Shown: in pieces, positions 8,905 through 16,737 of the stretch | How the letters are laid out: every line of letters begins with the position of its first letter | Position numbering within the stretch: position 1 is the first letter of the stretch | NCBI GenBank assembly: GCA_026627065.1 | Contig: JAPNUO010000001.1 | Coordinates: 372,001 to 436,000, forward strand | Source: Bacillota bacterium | Lineage (GTDB): Bacteria > Bacillota > Sulfobacillia > Sulfobacillales > Sulfobacillaceae | Length of the DNA: 64,000 nt | Direction of reading: 5' to 3' | Notes under the pieces: generated by a model | Databases searched by the model: none | Told to the model about the DNA's origin: nothing | What the model saw: only the letters and a program-made list of their open reading frames with translations | Translations under genes and position numbers: made by a program

Positions 8905-9882
8905 TCAATAATGGAGGACGAACTCCGCCGCTGCCTTGACGCGCTCGACATCCGGTAGCCACCAATCCTCCAGGGCCGGCATGGGAAACGGTGTGTCGTA
9001 ACCCGTCACCCGAGTGATGGGCGCCTCCAATGACAAAAATGCGCGTTCTTGCAGGCTGGCGGCAATTTCCGCCCCCAATCCTCCCGTGCGCTGCGCCTCA
9101 TGCACGATGACGGCCCGCCCGGTTTTCGTCACGCTCTGAGTCAGCGTCTCGAGGTCGAGCGGACTCAAGGTGCGCACATCAACCACTTCCGCCGAAATCC
9201 CCGCCGAGGCCAAAGAGTCGGCGGCCGCCTCCGCGACCGGCACCATGGGACCATACGCGATCAGCGTCACGTCATCCCCGGTGCGCACCACGCGCGCCTC
9301 GCCTAGGGGCACCTCGTACCACGCTTCGGGCACTTCCTGACGGCCCGCGCGGTAGAGCCGCATCGGTTCAAGAAACAGCACCGGGTCCGGATCGCGAATG
9401 CTGGCCAATAACATCCCCTTGGCATCGTAAGGCGTAGACGGAGTGACCACTTTTAATCCGGGGAGGTGGCTAAACAACGCCTCCAGACTGTCCGAATGAA
9501 TCTCCGGCGTACGCACGCCGCCGCCGTACGGGGCGCGCACCACCAACGGCACATGATGGCGGCCCTGGGAGCGAAACCGAAGCCGCGACGCCTGCGTGCT
9601 CATCTGATCCATGGCCTCAAAAATAAATCCCAAAAATTGAATTTCCGCCACCGGGCGCATGCCGCCCAACGCCAAACCCACGGCGCTACCGACGATGGCC
9701 GATTCGGCCAATGGGGTGTCAACCACGCGCTGGCCGCCGTACTTCTCGTACAACCCTTCCGTGGCACGAAACACGCCACCGTTGGGCCCCACATCTTCCC
9801 CCAGCACCATCACGCGCTCGTCGGTCGCCAGAGCCAAATCCAGCGCTTGATTGATGGCTTGAATCATGGTAAGGCTAGCCAC
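8905..9882 (-). CDS. pdhB: Pyruvate dehydrogenase E1 subunit beta
   Basis: E1-beta (325 residues) forms the alpha2beta2 thiamine-dependent decarboxylase. Conserved stretches include LGEDVGPNGGVFRATEGL, IHSDSLEALF and VTPSTPYDAKGML, all close to Bacillus PdhB. I chose GTG 9882, giving MASLTMIQA, which lines up with the Bacillus start and is preceded by GGGGGTGG; GTG 9891 is an alternative. Either start overlaps the pdhA stop at 9875, so the subunits are translationally coupled. Confidence 0.93.
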   Translation of the reverse strand: MASLTMIQAINQALDLALATDERVMVLGEDVGPNGGVFRATEGLYEKYGGQRVVDTPLAESAIVGSAVGLALGGMRPVAEIQFLGFIFEAMDQMSTQASRLRFRSQGRHHVPLVVRAPYGGGVRTPEIHSDSLEALFSHLPGLKVVTPSTPYDAKGMLLASIRDPDPVLFLEPMRLYRAGRQEVPEAWYEVPLGEARVVRTGDDVTLIAYGPMVPVAEAAADSLASAGISAEVVDVRTLSPLDLETLTQSVTKTGRAVIVHEAQRTGGLGAEIAASLQERAFLSLEAPITRVTGYDTPFPMPALEDWWLPDVERVKAAAEFVLHY

Positions 9883-10960
9883 GACGTCCACCCCCAGGCT
9901 CCCCTGAGCTCACCCGCCGCGCCATTTCCGCCCGCTGTTCGCGAAGCTGAGGCGTCAGCTCGCCGTACACGTGGTCAAACACACTTTCCGGCGGACTCGG
10001 AGGAAACGCTTCCGCCTGGCGCACCGCCTCATCCACCAAGGCTTTGGCCTCTTCTTCCATTTGGGCCACCTCCTCGTCGCTCACGATGCCGTGGGCTAAG
10101 AGATAGCGACGAAGACGCGCCAGCGGCTCTCCTTGCCTTAACCGCTCGTCCAAATCCCGCGGGCGGTACCGGGTGGGATCGTCCGCCGTGGTATGCGCGC
10201 CTAAGCGGTAGGTCACTGCTTCCACCAAGACCGGTCCCTGGCCGGCACGAACGCGCTCCACCACCCGCTTCATGGTTTGATAGACAGCGAGAATATCGTT
10301 GCCGTCCACCCGCAATCCCTCGATGTTGTAGGCCACGGCGCGCTGAGCCACGGTTTGGCTGTGCATTTGCCGTTCAATCGGGACGCTAATGGCCCAGCGG
10401 TTGTTTTGGCACACAAAAACAGTCGGCGCCGACATCACGGAAGCCAAGTTGAGCGCTTCGTGAAAATCTCCTTGGGACGTCGCCCCGTCGCCAAACAAGC
10501 TCACCGCCACCCGCGCCTGTCCCTGCAGTTTTGCTGCCCAGGCCAATCCCACTGCGTGGAGAATTTGCGCAGCAATCACCACCTGCACCGGCAAGGCCTG
10601 GACCGCGTCGGGCAGGTAACCGGCCGCGGGATGCCCCATGCTGCTGAGCAATGGATAAAAGAGCGGGACGCCGCGGTAAATCAGCGCAGCCCAATCCCGA
10701 TAACTCCCGCACAGCCAATCCTCGGGCGAAAGCGCCGCCGCCACCCCGACCTGCGTCGCTTCTTGCCCGCTGAAGGGAGGATAGGTGCCAATGCGCCCCT
10801 GGCGTTGCAAGTTCCAAGCGCGCTGATCCAGCGTCCTCAGCACCGTGAACCAGCGCAAAAACTCCGTGAGCTGGTCATCGCTGATCTGGGAGCGATCGCC
10901 CACCAACTGCCCCTCCTCGTTCAGCACCTGAATCAGCGGAAATTCTTCGAGCGGATTCAT
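9875..10960 (-). CDS. pdhA: Pyruvate dehydrogenase E1 subunit alpha
   Basis: E1-alpha (361 residues) binds thiamine diphosphate; the motif GDGATSQGDFHEALNLAS to QNNRWA matches the GDG-x(n)-NN signature. The N-terminal EEFPLIQVLNEEG and the RTLDQRAWNLQRQGRIG stretch are typical of the pyruvate rather than the branched-chain enzyme. ATG 10960 is chosen over the adjacent GTG 10963 because AGGGGG lies 6-7 bases upstream of it. It follows fabL by 24 bases, linking acetyl-CoA formation with a fatty-acid reductase in one transcript. Confidence 0.93.
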   Translation of the reverse strand: MNPLEEFPLIQVLNEEGQLVGDRSQISDDQLTEFLRWFTVLRTLDQRAWNLQRQGRIGTYPPFSGQEATQVGVAAALSPEDWLCGSYRDWAALIYRGVPLFYPLLSSMGHPAAGYLPDAVQALPVQVVIAAQILHAVGLAWAAKLQGQARVAVSLFGDGATSQGDFHEALNLASVMSAPTVFVCQNNRWAISVPIERQMHSQTVAQRAVAYNIEGLRVDGNDILAVYQTMKRVVERVRAGQGPVLVEAVTYRLGAHTTADDPTRYRPRDLDERLRQGEPLARLRRYLLAHGIVSDEEVAQMEEEAKALVDEAVRQAEAFPPSPPESVFDHVYGELTPQLREQRAEMARRVSSGEPGGGRRG

Positions 10961-10984
10961 CACTGCCCCCTGTTCCCGGCGCCG

Positions 10985-11770
10985 TTAGCGGCCCAGCACT
11001 TCCGCAAAAGGCCCGGACGTCAAAGTGAGCCCGCCATCCACCACAATCACTTGCCCCGTGATGAAGCGGGACCAGTCGCTCGCCAAGAACACCGCCACGT
11101 CGGCCACATCTTCGGGACGCCCCACCCGTCCCAACGGGGTGGCCCGCTCGCAGGCGGCATTAAAGGCGGCAAGTTTTTCTCCCATATAGAATGCTTCGGA
11201 ATCCGTGGCAATGACCCCGGGGGCGATGGCGTTGACCGTAATCTGGCGCGGACCCAGTTCCTGCGCCAAATAACGGGTCAAGGTCTCGACCGCACCCTTG
11301 GCCGCTGCAATATTCCCGTAGCGCGGAAGGGTGAAGTGGACGCCGTGGCCGGACACCGTCAAAATCCTGCCCGGCCGGCCTTCCATCAGGGGCACCGCCT
11401 TTTGCACGGAAAACACGAAGTTCTCGACCAACAGGCGGTATGTGCGCTCCAAGTGATGGGGCTTTAGCTCCAAAATCGGTTTAAACGCCGACGCCGCTGC
11501 ATTGGCAACAAAGATGTCCAGCCTGCCCCAGGCGTCGCCGACGGCATCAAACATCTCCTCCACGGCCTCTCGGCTTTCCAGTTCGGCCTCCAGAATCAGG
11601 GCCTGGCGCCCGAGGGCTTCAATTTCCCGCTGCACCGCCTCGGCTTCCGCCCGCTGACGGCGGTAGTGAACCGCCACGTCCGCCCCTTCGCGGGCCAACG
11701 CTATGGCAATAGCGCGGCCGATGCCGCGCGAACTCCCCGTCACCAAGGCCTTTCGCTGCGCTAATAACAT
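10985..11770 (-). CDS. fabL: FabL-type enoyl-ACP reductase / short-chain dehydrogenase
   Basis: An NAD(P)-dependent short-chain dehydrogenase of 261 residues. The cofactor motif TGSSRGIGRAIA, the LDIFVANAA stretch and the catalytic Tyr-Lys pair (YGNIAAAKGA) are present. Details that fit FabL of Bacillus rather than FabG are the SGHGVHFTLPRY segment before the active-site Tyr, the RYLAQELGPRQITVNAIAPG stretch and the VIATDSEAF tail. FabL carries out the last reduction of the fatty-acid elongation cycle. First gene of the pdh operon; GAGGAGGAAGAG precedes ATG 11770. A plain SDR with another substrate cannot be excluded. Confidence 0.75.
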   Translation of the reverse strand: MLLAQRKALVTGSSRGIGRAIAIALAREGADVAVHYRRQRAEAEAVQREIEALGRQALILEAELESREAVEEMFDAVGDAWGRLDIFVANAAASAFKPILELKPHHLERTYRLLVENFVFSVQKAVPLMEGRPGRILTVSGHGVHFTLPRYGNIAAAKGAVETLTRYLAQELGPRQITVNAIAPGVIATDSEAFYMGEKLAAFNAACERATPLGRVGRPEDVADVAVFLASDWSRFITGQVIVVDGGLTLTSGPFAEVLGR

Positions 11771-11802
11771 GCTCTTCCTCCTCGCGTCGACGCTCCCTGA
11801 TC

Positions 11803-11831
11803 ACCCTACCCAAATCGCTCCAGAATGGCAA
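11803..11831 (-). promoter_or_regulatory. Possible fabL-pdh operon promoter
   Basis: Reading the minus strand, TTGCCA (11831-11826) is followed after 17 bases by TAGGGT (11808-11803), 33 bases before the fabL ATG. The -10 matches only the key T, A and T positions, so this is tentative. Confidence 0.35.
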
Positions 11832-11888
11832 GTCAATGCCAACTGGGGAAAACCAAAAAATCATTGCAAAAAAATGCTTGTGATAGTG

Positions 11889-11915
11889 TTCACATTCCCA
11901 AAGTTCTGCTATAAT
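11889..11915 (+). promoter_or_regulatory. Promoter of the small double-CxxC gene
   Basis: A perfect TATAAT at 11910-11915 is preceded by TGC (11907-11909), giving an extended -10. TTCACA at 11889-11894 could serve as a -35 at a short 15-base spacing. The gene starts 43 bases further on. Confidence 0.65.
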
Positions 11916-11957
11916 GTTGTCATCAAGTAGAAGAATTCCGAAAAAGAGGTGAGCCTC

Positions 11958-12131
11958 ATGCGTCACGCACTAGCGTACGAATCCGTGGGTTACTGCCAGA
12001 TCTGCGACGAGCCTTTGACGTCCCGCGACGTGATTGAAACCGGTCAAGCCCGACTGTGTCCCGTCTGCTGGGAACAAACGACCAAAGTCGCCTGGCGGGA
12101 AACCGAAGCCCCGCGGCCTCGCTGGCGATAA
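11958..12131 (+). CDS. Small zinc-finger-like protein with two CxxC pairs
   Basis: A 57-residue soluble protein with GYCQICDEPL and, 20 residues later, RLCPVCWE, a spacing that suggests one zinc site. The C-terminal 15 residues are basic and Trp-rich (VAWRETEAPRPRWR). The layout resembles the small Gin/CsfB sigma-G inhibitors of spore formers, but the match is by size and cysteine pattern only. ATG 11958 is chosen because GAGGTG lies 6 bases upstream; a GTG at 11949 in the same frame overlaps that site. It is a single-gene unit with a strong promoter and terminator, which argues for a real, well-expressed gene. Confidence 0.65.
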   Translation: MRHALAYESVGYCQICDEPLTSRDVIETGQARLCPVCWEQTTKVAWRETEAPRPRWR

Positions 12132-12133
12132 CC

Positions 12134-12168
12134 GGGTCCCTGACCGTGAGGGTCAGGGCCTTTTTTTG
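12134..12168 (+). terminator. Rho-independent terminator after the double-CxxC gene
   Basis: A stem pairing CCCTGACC with GGTCAGGG, extended by flanking G-C pairs, is closed by a GTGA-type loop and followed by seven T residues at 12161-12167. Confidence 0.88.
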
Positions 12169-12232
12169 CCGATGTTCTGGTGGCGTGACTCCCTTTCATT
12201 CAGAATAAGAGGCAGAAAGAGGAGGGAGCGGC

Positions 12233-12634
12233 ATGTGGGAACAGTGGTGGGTCGTGCATGCCTATGACGAGTCTCAAGCGCGAAGCCAGGTCATCACGGC
12301 CCTCGCCCAGTGGACTCCTGCGGAAGCCGAGCCGGCCGAGGTGGCGGACATCCGCATCTACCGGGGCCCGGACGATATCGCCCTGGGCGACGCCTTAGCC
12401 CGGCAGCTCAGCGATATTCAGCAGACGGTAGCCGCGAGCCACCGCTCCGAACTCGCGCGGCGCCTCAACACGTTAAAATTCCGTGCCGTGGGCATTCCGC
12501 CCCAAAGCGGATGGGTCGTGCTCGACCGCACAACCCCGCGGAGCCCGCGCCCGCTGGACATTCGCGATTTTCCCCGCCCCCGATGGGTGGTCACCGTGCG
12601 CTGGCCGGGAGAAGAGCCGGACCTTTCGTCCTGA
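12233..12634 (+). CDS. Conserved-looking hypothetical protein
   Basis: A 133-residue soluble protein with no signal peptide or membrane segment. It begins MWEQWWVVHAYDESQARSQV and ends with a Pro/Arg-rich segment (RSPRPLDIRDFPRPRW). The middle (residues 55-85) is predicted helical. I do not recognise a family. AGGAGGGAG precedes ATG 12233 at ideal spacing, and codon use matches neighbours, so translation is likely. It lies between a terminator and the promoter of the ABC permease pair, so it is probably monocistronic. Confidence 0.6.
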   Translation: MWEQWWVVHAYDESQARSQVITALAQWTPAEAEPAEVADIRIYRGPDDIALGDALARQLSDIQQTVAASHRSELARRLNTLKFRAVGIPPQSGWVVLDRTTPRSPRPLDIRDFPRPRWVVTVRWPGEEPDLSS

Positions 12635-12698
12635 CGCCCTGTTGTTGTGAAGCAATCATTAAGATTTGCGAAAACTCTGTCCCTCGACATCCATATCA

Positions 12699-12727
12699 TT
12701 GCCAATGTTTTGACATCATGGTACGAT
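12699..12727 (+). promoter_or_regulatory. Promoter of the ABC permease genes
   Basis: TTGCCA (12699-12704), 17 bases, TACGAT (12722-12727), 52 bases ahead of ATG 12779. A TTGACA at 12710 has no matching -10 at standard distance. Confidence 0.5.
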
Positions 12728-12778
12728 GAACTCCTGGCCTTTTGCGCCAGCCCACACTAACGCCGAGGAGTTTCGTCC

Positions 12779-13663
12779 ATGATCGGTTATTCCCGCCAGC
12801 GCCGCATCGTTCCGTACTTGTACTTGACTCCTGCGGGCTTGATTTTCTTGATATTCACCATTCTTCCCGCGGCCTTTGTGCTCTACATCAGTTTCTTCAA
12901 TTGGGACTTTTTGAATAGCGCCATGTCAAAGTTTGTCGGCCTAGCCAATTACCAGAGCCTCCTCACGTCGGGCGAGTTTTGGCACAGCCTTTTGGTCTCG
13001 CTCTACTTTGTCATCGGCACCGTCCCGGTGGGATTGTTTCTGGCGCTCAGCATCGCCCTGGCTTTGATGAACAATTTCCCCGGTCGGGCATTCGTGCGCC
13101 TCTCCGTCTTTTCTCCCTATGTCACCCCCGTCGTGGCCACCTCCATCGTGTGGATTTGGATTTTCAACCCGCAATTCGGTCTTCTCAACGGCATTTTGCA
13201 CAGCCTTCACCTCCCTCAACTGGGATGGCTCGAAAGTCCCCATTGGGCAATGATTGGCGTGGTCATCTATACCCTGTGGCACAGCCTGGGGTTCGACGTC
13301 ATCATCTTCATGGCGGGGCTGTCGGCCATCTCTCACGAACTCCGGGAGGCCGCACGCATCGATGGGGCCACGCGCTGGCAAGAATTTTGGGCCGTCACCT
13401 GGCCGCTTTTGTCCCCGACCACATTGTTCGTGCTGGTCGTCACGACGATTGGGTCAATGCAAGCCTTTACCCAATTTTTCACCATGACCGAAGGCGGCCC
13501 GCTGTCGGCCACCACCACTGTGAGCTATCTATTGTACGAAATGGCCTTCATTTTCTACCGCACCGGTCCGGCTGCGGCCCTGGCCGTGATCCTCTTTGTC
13601 ATCATCGCCGGTTTAACCGCTCTGCAGATGGCTGTCACCCGGCGCCGCACCTTTTATCAGTAA
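12779..13663 (+). CDS. ABC sugar transporter permease, MalF/UgpA type
   Basis: A 294-residue membrane protein with six predicted helices and the cytoplasmic loop EAARIDGATRWQEFW, the EAA motif through which the permease contacts its ATPase. YLYLTPAGLIFLIFTILP at the N-terminus and SFFNWDF are typical of carbohydrate uptake-1 (CUT1) permeases for oligosaccharides or glycerol phosphate. It pairs with the next gene to form the channel. No solute-binding protein or ATPase gene lies nearby, so these must be supplied from elsewhere, for example by a shared MsmX-type ATPase. Substrate unknown. Confidence 0.9.
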   Translation: MIGYSRQRRIVPYLYLTPAGLIFLIFTILPAAFVLYISFFNWDFLNSAMSKFVGLANYQSLLTSGEFWHSLLVSLYFVIGTVPVGLFLALSIALALMNNFPGRAFVRLSVFSPYVTPVVATSIVWIWIFNPQFGLLNGILHSLHLPQLGWLESPHWAMIGVVIYTLWHSLGFDVIIFMAGLSAISHELREAARIDGATRWQEFWAVTWPLLSPTTLFVLVVTTIGSMQAFTQFFTMTEGGPLSATTTVSYLLYEMAFIFYRTGPAAALAVILFVIIAGLTALQMAVTRRRTFYQ

Positions 13664-13715
13664 CCCCAGCCCTCACCGCTAGTTCATTCGAAGGAATGTG
13701 CGAAGGAGGTTTACC

Positions 13716-14594
13716 ATGAGCTCTCAGCCCTCGCTGCTCCCGCGCCCCCGAACCCTGCGCCAGGAAAACCGCCGGCGCCGCCACTGGCCCTGGTGGCAAT
13801 GGCTCATTGGAGCGGTCTTGGTCGTTCTGTTCCTGTTCCCCTTTTATTGGGTGATTGTGACCTCTCTCAACAGCCCCAACCAGGTTCTACAGTTTCCGCC
13901 GCTGTTTTTGCCCCATTGGCAGTGGGTGAATTATGTCCAAGCCTGGACCGCCGCGCCCTGGCTGCGGTATTTCGCCAACACCCTTTTCATTGCCGGTCTG
14001 ACGACGCTGATGGTGCTGGTGACCTCGCTCCTCGCCGGGTTCGCGTTTGGCATGATGGAGTTTCCCGCCAAACAAGTGCTCTTCGCCGGCTTCTTGGCCA
14101 TCATGATGATCCCCACCACCGTCCTCCTGATTCCCGACTACATCTTGTTGCGGGACATTCACTGGCTCAATACCTACTGGGCGCAAATCGTCCCGTTTGG
14201 CGCGTCGGTCTTCGGGATTTTTCTCTTGCGCCAGTTCTTTTTAAGCTTCCCGCGCGAAATCCTCGAAGCGGCGCAGCTCGACGGCGCCTCGCAGGCGCGG
14301 TTTCTCTGGCAAATTGCCATGCCCATGGCCAAACCGGCCCTAATCACTATTGCCCTTTACGTCTTTATTGGCTCGTGGAATGCGTTCTTATGGCCTTACA
14401 TCATGACCTCCAGCCCCAGCGTGCAACCCATCGAGGTCGGTTTGGCCACCTTCTTGGGGACTAACGGCACCGACTGGACCGGACTCTCGGCCGCTGTGGT
14501 GTTTACCACCTTGCCGGTCATGGTGCTGTTCCTGGTCGCCCAGCGCCAGTTCCTAGCCGGCGCTTATGCGGCGACGGGGGGCGTCAAGGGTTAG
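13716..14594 (+). CDS. ABC sugar transporter permease, MalG/UgpE type
   Basis: The second half of the CUT1 permease pair, 292 residues. Six hydrophobic segments are visible, with the EAA loop as EAAQLDGASQARFLWQIAMP. GTNGTDWTGLSAAVVFTTLP near the C-terminus is typical of the MalG/UgpE group. ATG 13716 is preceded by GAAGGAGG at 7 bases; an in-frame earlier start at 13698 lacks this. It lies 52 bases after the first permease, in the same transcript. Downstream genes for a HAD phosphatase, an MBL protein and a glucoamylase-like enzyme could link the system to carbohydrate use, but this is inference. Confidence 0.9.
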   Translation: MSSQPSLLPRPRTLRQENRRRRHWPWWQWLIGAVLVVLFLFPFYWVIVTSLNSPNQVLQFPPLFLPHWQWVNYVQAWTAAPWLRYFANTLFIAGLTTLMVLVTSLLAGFAFGMMEFPAKQVLFAGFLAIMMIPTTVLLIPDYILLRDIHWLNTYWAQIVPFGASVFGIFLLRQFFLSFPREILEAAQLDGASQARFLWQIAMPMAKPALITIALYVFIGSWNAFLWPYIMTSSPSVQPIEVGLATFLGTNGTDWTGLSAAVVFTTLPVMVLFLVAQRQFLAGAYAATGGVKG

Positions 14595-14658
14595 GTTCAG
14601 ACACCGGCGCCACGTTTCCAGTCGACACTTCTAAACTAAACCGGAAAGGACGGGGGAC

Positions 14659-15357
14659 ATGCGGGGACTCATCATTTTTGACTTGGACGGCACCCTGTAC
14701 CGCGGTGACGCCCCCTACTGGCACTATGCCGGCGCGATTGCCCGCCGCCTGCCCGCCGGACAGCGCGAAGAATACCTGCGTCAAGTTCGAGACCATTTGG
14801 AAGGCAGGCGCCGCGTCGCGGCAAACGACAACTGGGAGGCTATGGTGCGCCTGGCCGCACCCTATCATGCCGATGCGGCGCTGTTTCAGGAGGCTTTTTT
14901 AGAGACGCGGGCCTTTATGCTGGACGCGGATCGCTGCCCTCTGGAGGTTCCCCAAGGCCTCCAGGCGTTCCTTCGCGCGGCGCGCGGCGCGGTCGACCTG
15001 GTGTTGGCCACCAACAGCCCTAGCGCAGCTTGCTTTCCGCTGCTCGATCGGCTCGCATTGCGTGATGCCTTTGACGCGGTGTTTCCCAGCGCCAACAAGC
15101 CCGACGGCCTGGCGGCCGTCGCGTCCGCCCGCTGGCACGGACCGCCTGATCCACGCCGCACGCTGAGCGTCGGCGACCATTATCCCAACGACATTGCTCC
15201 CGCGGTGGCGAGGGGATGGACGACGGCGTACATCACCCCGTACGGCGATGATCCCGGGCCCAGCTCAGTGCGGGGAATGACGCTAGAAGACGTCTTGCCG
15301 TTCTTATGGGACTGGGTAGACTCTATAGCAAAGGAAGATGACCATGGCAACAGTTAG
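14659..15357 (+). CDS. HAD-family hydrolase (phosphatase)
   Basis: A 232-residue haloacid-dehalogenase-fold hydrolase. Motif I is FDLDGTLY (residues 6-13), motif II is LATNS and motif IV is SVGDHYPNDI, giving the nucleophile and Mg ligands. A helical cap lies between motifs I and II (residues 15-100), as in subfamily I. Substrates of such proteins range from sugar phosphates to nucleotides and cannot be read from sequence. GGAAAGGACGGGGG precedes the start. The 3' end overlaps the next gene by 14 bases. Confidence 0.85.
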   Translation: MRGLIIFDLDGTLYRGDAPYWHYAGAIARRLPAGQREEYLRQVRDHLEGRRRVAANDNWEAMVRLAAPYHADAALFQEAFLETRAFMLDADRCPLEVPQGLQAFLRAARGAVDLVLATNSPSAACFPLLDRLALRDAFDAVFPSANKPDGLAAVASARWHGPPDPRRTLSVGDHYPNDIAPAVARGWTTAYITPYGDDPGPSSVRGMTLEDVLPFLWDWVDSIAKEDDHGNS

Positions 15358-16618
15358 TTTTTGGGGCGGCATCGGCGTCATTGGGTCGAGCAAGATCTTG
15401 ATTGAGCAAGACGGATGGCGGGTTTTGCTCGACTTCGGCTTGGACTTTACGCCGGGACGCGGCTTATTCCGAGGCCCCGTTTCTCCCCGGCCAGGCCACG
15501 CGCTCAAGGATCGCCTGCGCACCGGCGGCGCCCCCTGGCTTCCCCATCTTTACCGGCCCGAAGCCGTCCAGGGGTTGGATCTACCGGGAGGCAGCGACGG
15601 ACGCACCGCCCTCTTTATCACTCATGCCCACCTCGACCACATCGGGCTCACGGGCTGGGTCGATCCAGCCGTTCCTCTGTATTGCTCGCCGGACACCCAA
15701 CGGCTCATGGAGGCCCTGGCCCAAAGCGGGCAAGACGTCGAAGGCGGACATCCGCGCTTTCAGGTCATACCCGATGGAGGCACGATCGCGTTCGGCCCCT
15801 TTCGCGTGACCCGCTACCCGGTGGACCACGACGTGATTGGGGCGTCAGGCTACGCGGTCGAAACGGATGACGGGATCCTCGCCTTTACCGGCGACATTCG
15901 CCTGCACGGCCGGCACCCGGAGCTTAGTCTCGCGTTTGCCGACGCCGTCCACGGTGCGCGTGCCCTGGTGATCGAGGGCACCACCCTTTCCCAGGGCTTT
16001 CAACACATCACGATCCCCGAATCCGAAGTCGACCGGCGATTCGCCTCCGCCCTGGCCCAGACCCCCGGCCTGGTGATGATGACGCTCTACCCGCGCAACA
16101 TCGAGCGCGTCACCGCCTTTTTGGCCCTGGCACAAAACCAAGGCCGGCGCATTCTGTGGCCGGAACCCACCGCGAGATTCTTGCGGGCCCTGGGGCTCCA
16201 GCCGATTGATTCCTTGGCGGACACCGGGCTCGACGAGATTGTCGCCCATCCCGAGGGCTATGTGGTGCAAATGGCGCTGGACGAACTTCCGCTGTTGCTC
16301 GACCTTCCCACCGGTCCCGGCTCGGTGTTCCTCCACGCTAACGGCGAACCGCTCGGCCCCTTTGATCCTGCGTGGGAAGTGTTGCAGGATTGGCTCAAAT
16401 GGACTCATACCCCGTTTTGGCCGATTGGCACTGGGGGCCATGCCAGTCCCGACGACTTGCATCGGCTCGTCGAATGGGTGGCCCCGGAGATTGTGTTCCC
16501 ATTGCATAGTCAAGAACCGGACCGTTTGATCCCTCCGCCAGGCACCGTGCGCTGGCTCCCGGAGCGCGGGGGACGTCGCTATCCATTATCTGGGCGGTCG
16601 CGCCGGGGCACGCCTTAG
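15344..16618 (+). CDS. MBL-fold hydrolase with beta-CASP-like C-terminus (RNase J/CPSF-related)
   Basis: A 424-residue protein. The metal motif THAHLDHIGLTG lies near residue 92, after an N-terminal WGGIGVIGSSKILIE strand pattern. Additional ligand regions are FTGDIR and, near the C-terminus, PLHSQEP. GTGGHASPDDLHRLVEW resembles the beta-CASP motif B/C region (SGHAS) of RNase J and CPSF nucleases, though the protein is about 130 residues shorter than RNase J. A nuclease or another phosphodiesterase is plausible. ATG 15344 sits 7 bases after AAGGAAG; ATG 15338 is an alternative. It overlaps the HAD gene, so the two are co-translated. Confidence 0.72.
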   Translation: MATVSFWGGIGVIGSSKILIEQDGWRVLLDFGLDFTPGRGLFRGPVSPRPGHALKDRLRTGGAPWLPHLYRPEAVQGLDLPGGSDGRTALFITHAHLDHIGLTGWVDPAVPLYCSPDTQRLMEALAQSGQDVEGGHPRFQVIPDGGTIAFGPFRVTRYPVDHDVIGASGYAVETDDGILAFTGDIRLHGRHPELSLAFADAVHGARALVIEGTTLSQGFQHITIPESEVDRRFASALAQTPGLVMMTLYPRNIERVTAFLALAQNQGRRILWPEPTARFLRALGLQPIDSLADTGLDEIVAHPEGYVVQMALDELPLLLDLPTGPGSVFLHANGEPLGPFDPAWEVLQDWLKWTHTPFWPIGTGGHASPDDLHRLVEWVAPEIVFPLHSQEPDRLIPPPGTVRWLPERGGRRYPLSGRSRRGTP

Positions 16619-16666
16619 CCACGCGCTGCATAGCGTGGCAGTGGTCCGCGTGCGTCCATCGGCCCT

Positions 16667-16695
16667 TTGACAGAACGGGGTCAAGGGGCTAATCT
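16667..16695 (+). promoter_or_regulatory. Promoter of the GH15 gene
   Basis: A perfect TTGACA (16667-16672), a 17-base spacer and TAATCT (16690-16695) lie 43 bases before ATG 16738. Confidence 0.6.
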
Positions 16696-16737
16696 GATAG
16701 GCGATGCGACCGACTTCCATGTCAAAGGCGTGACAGC

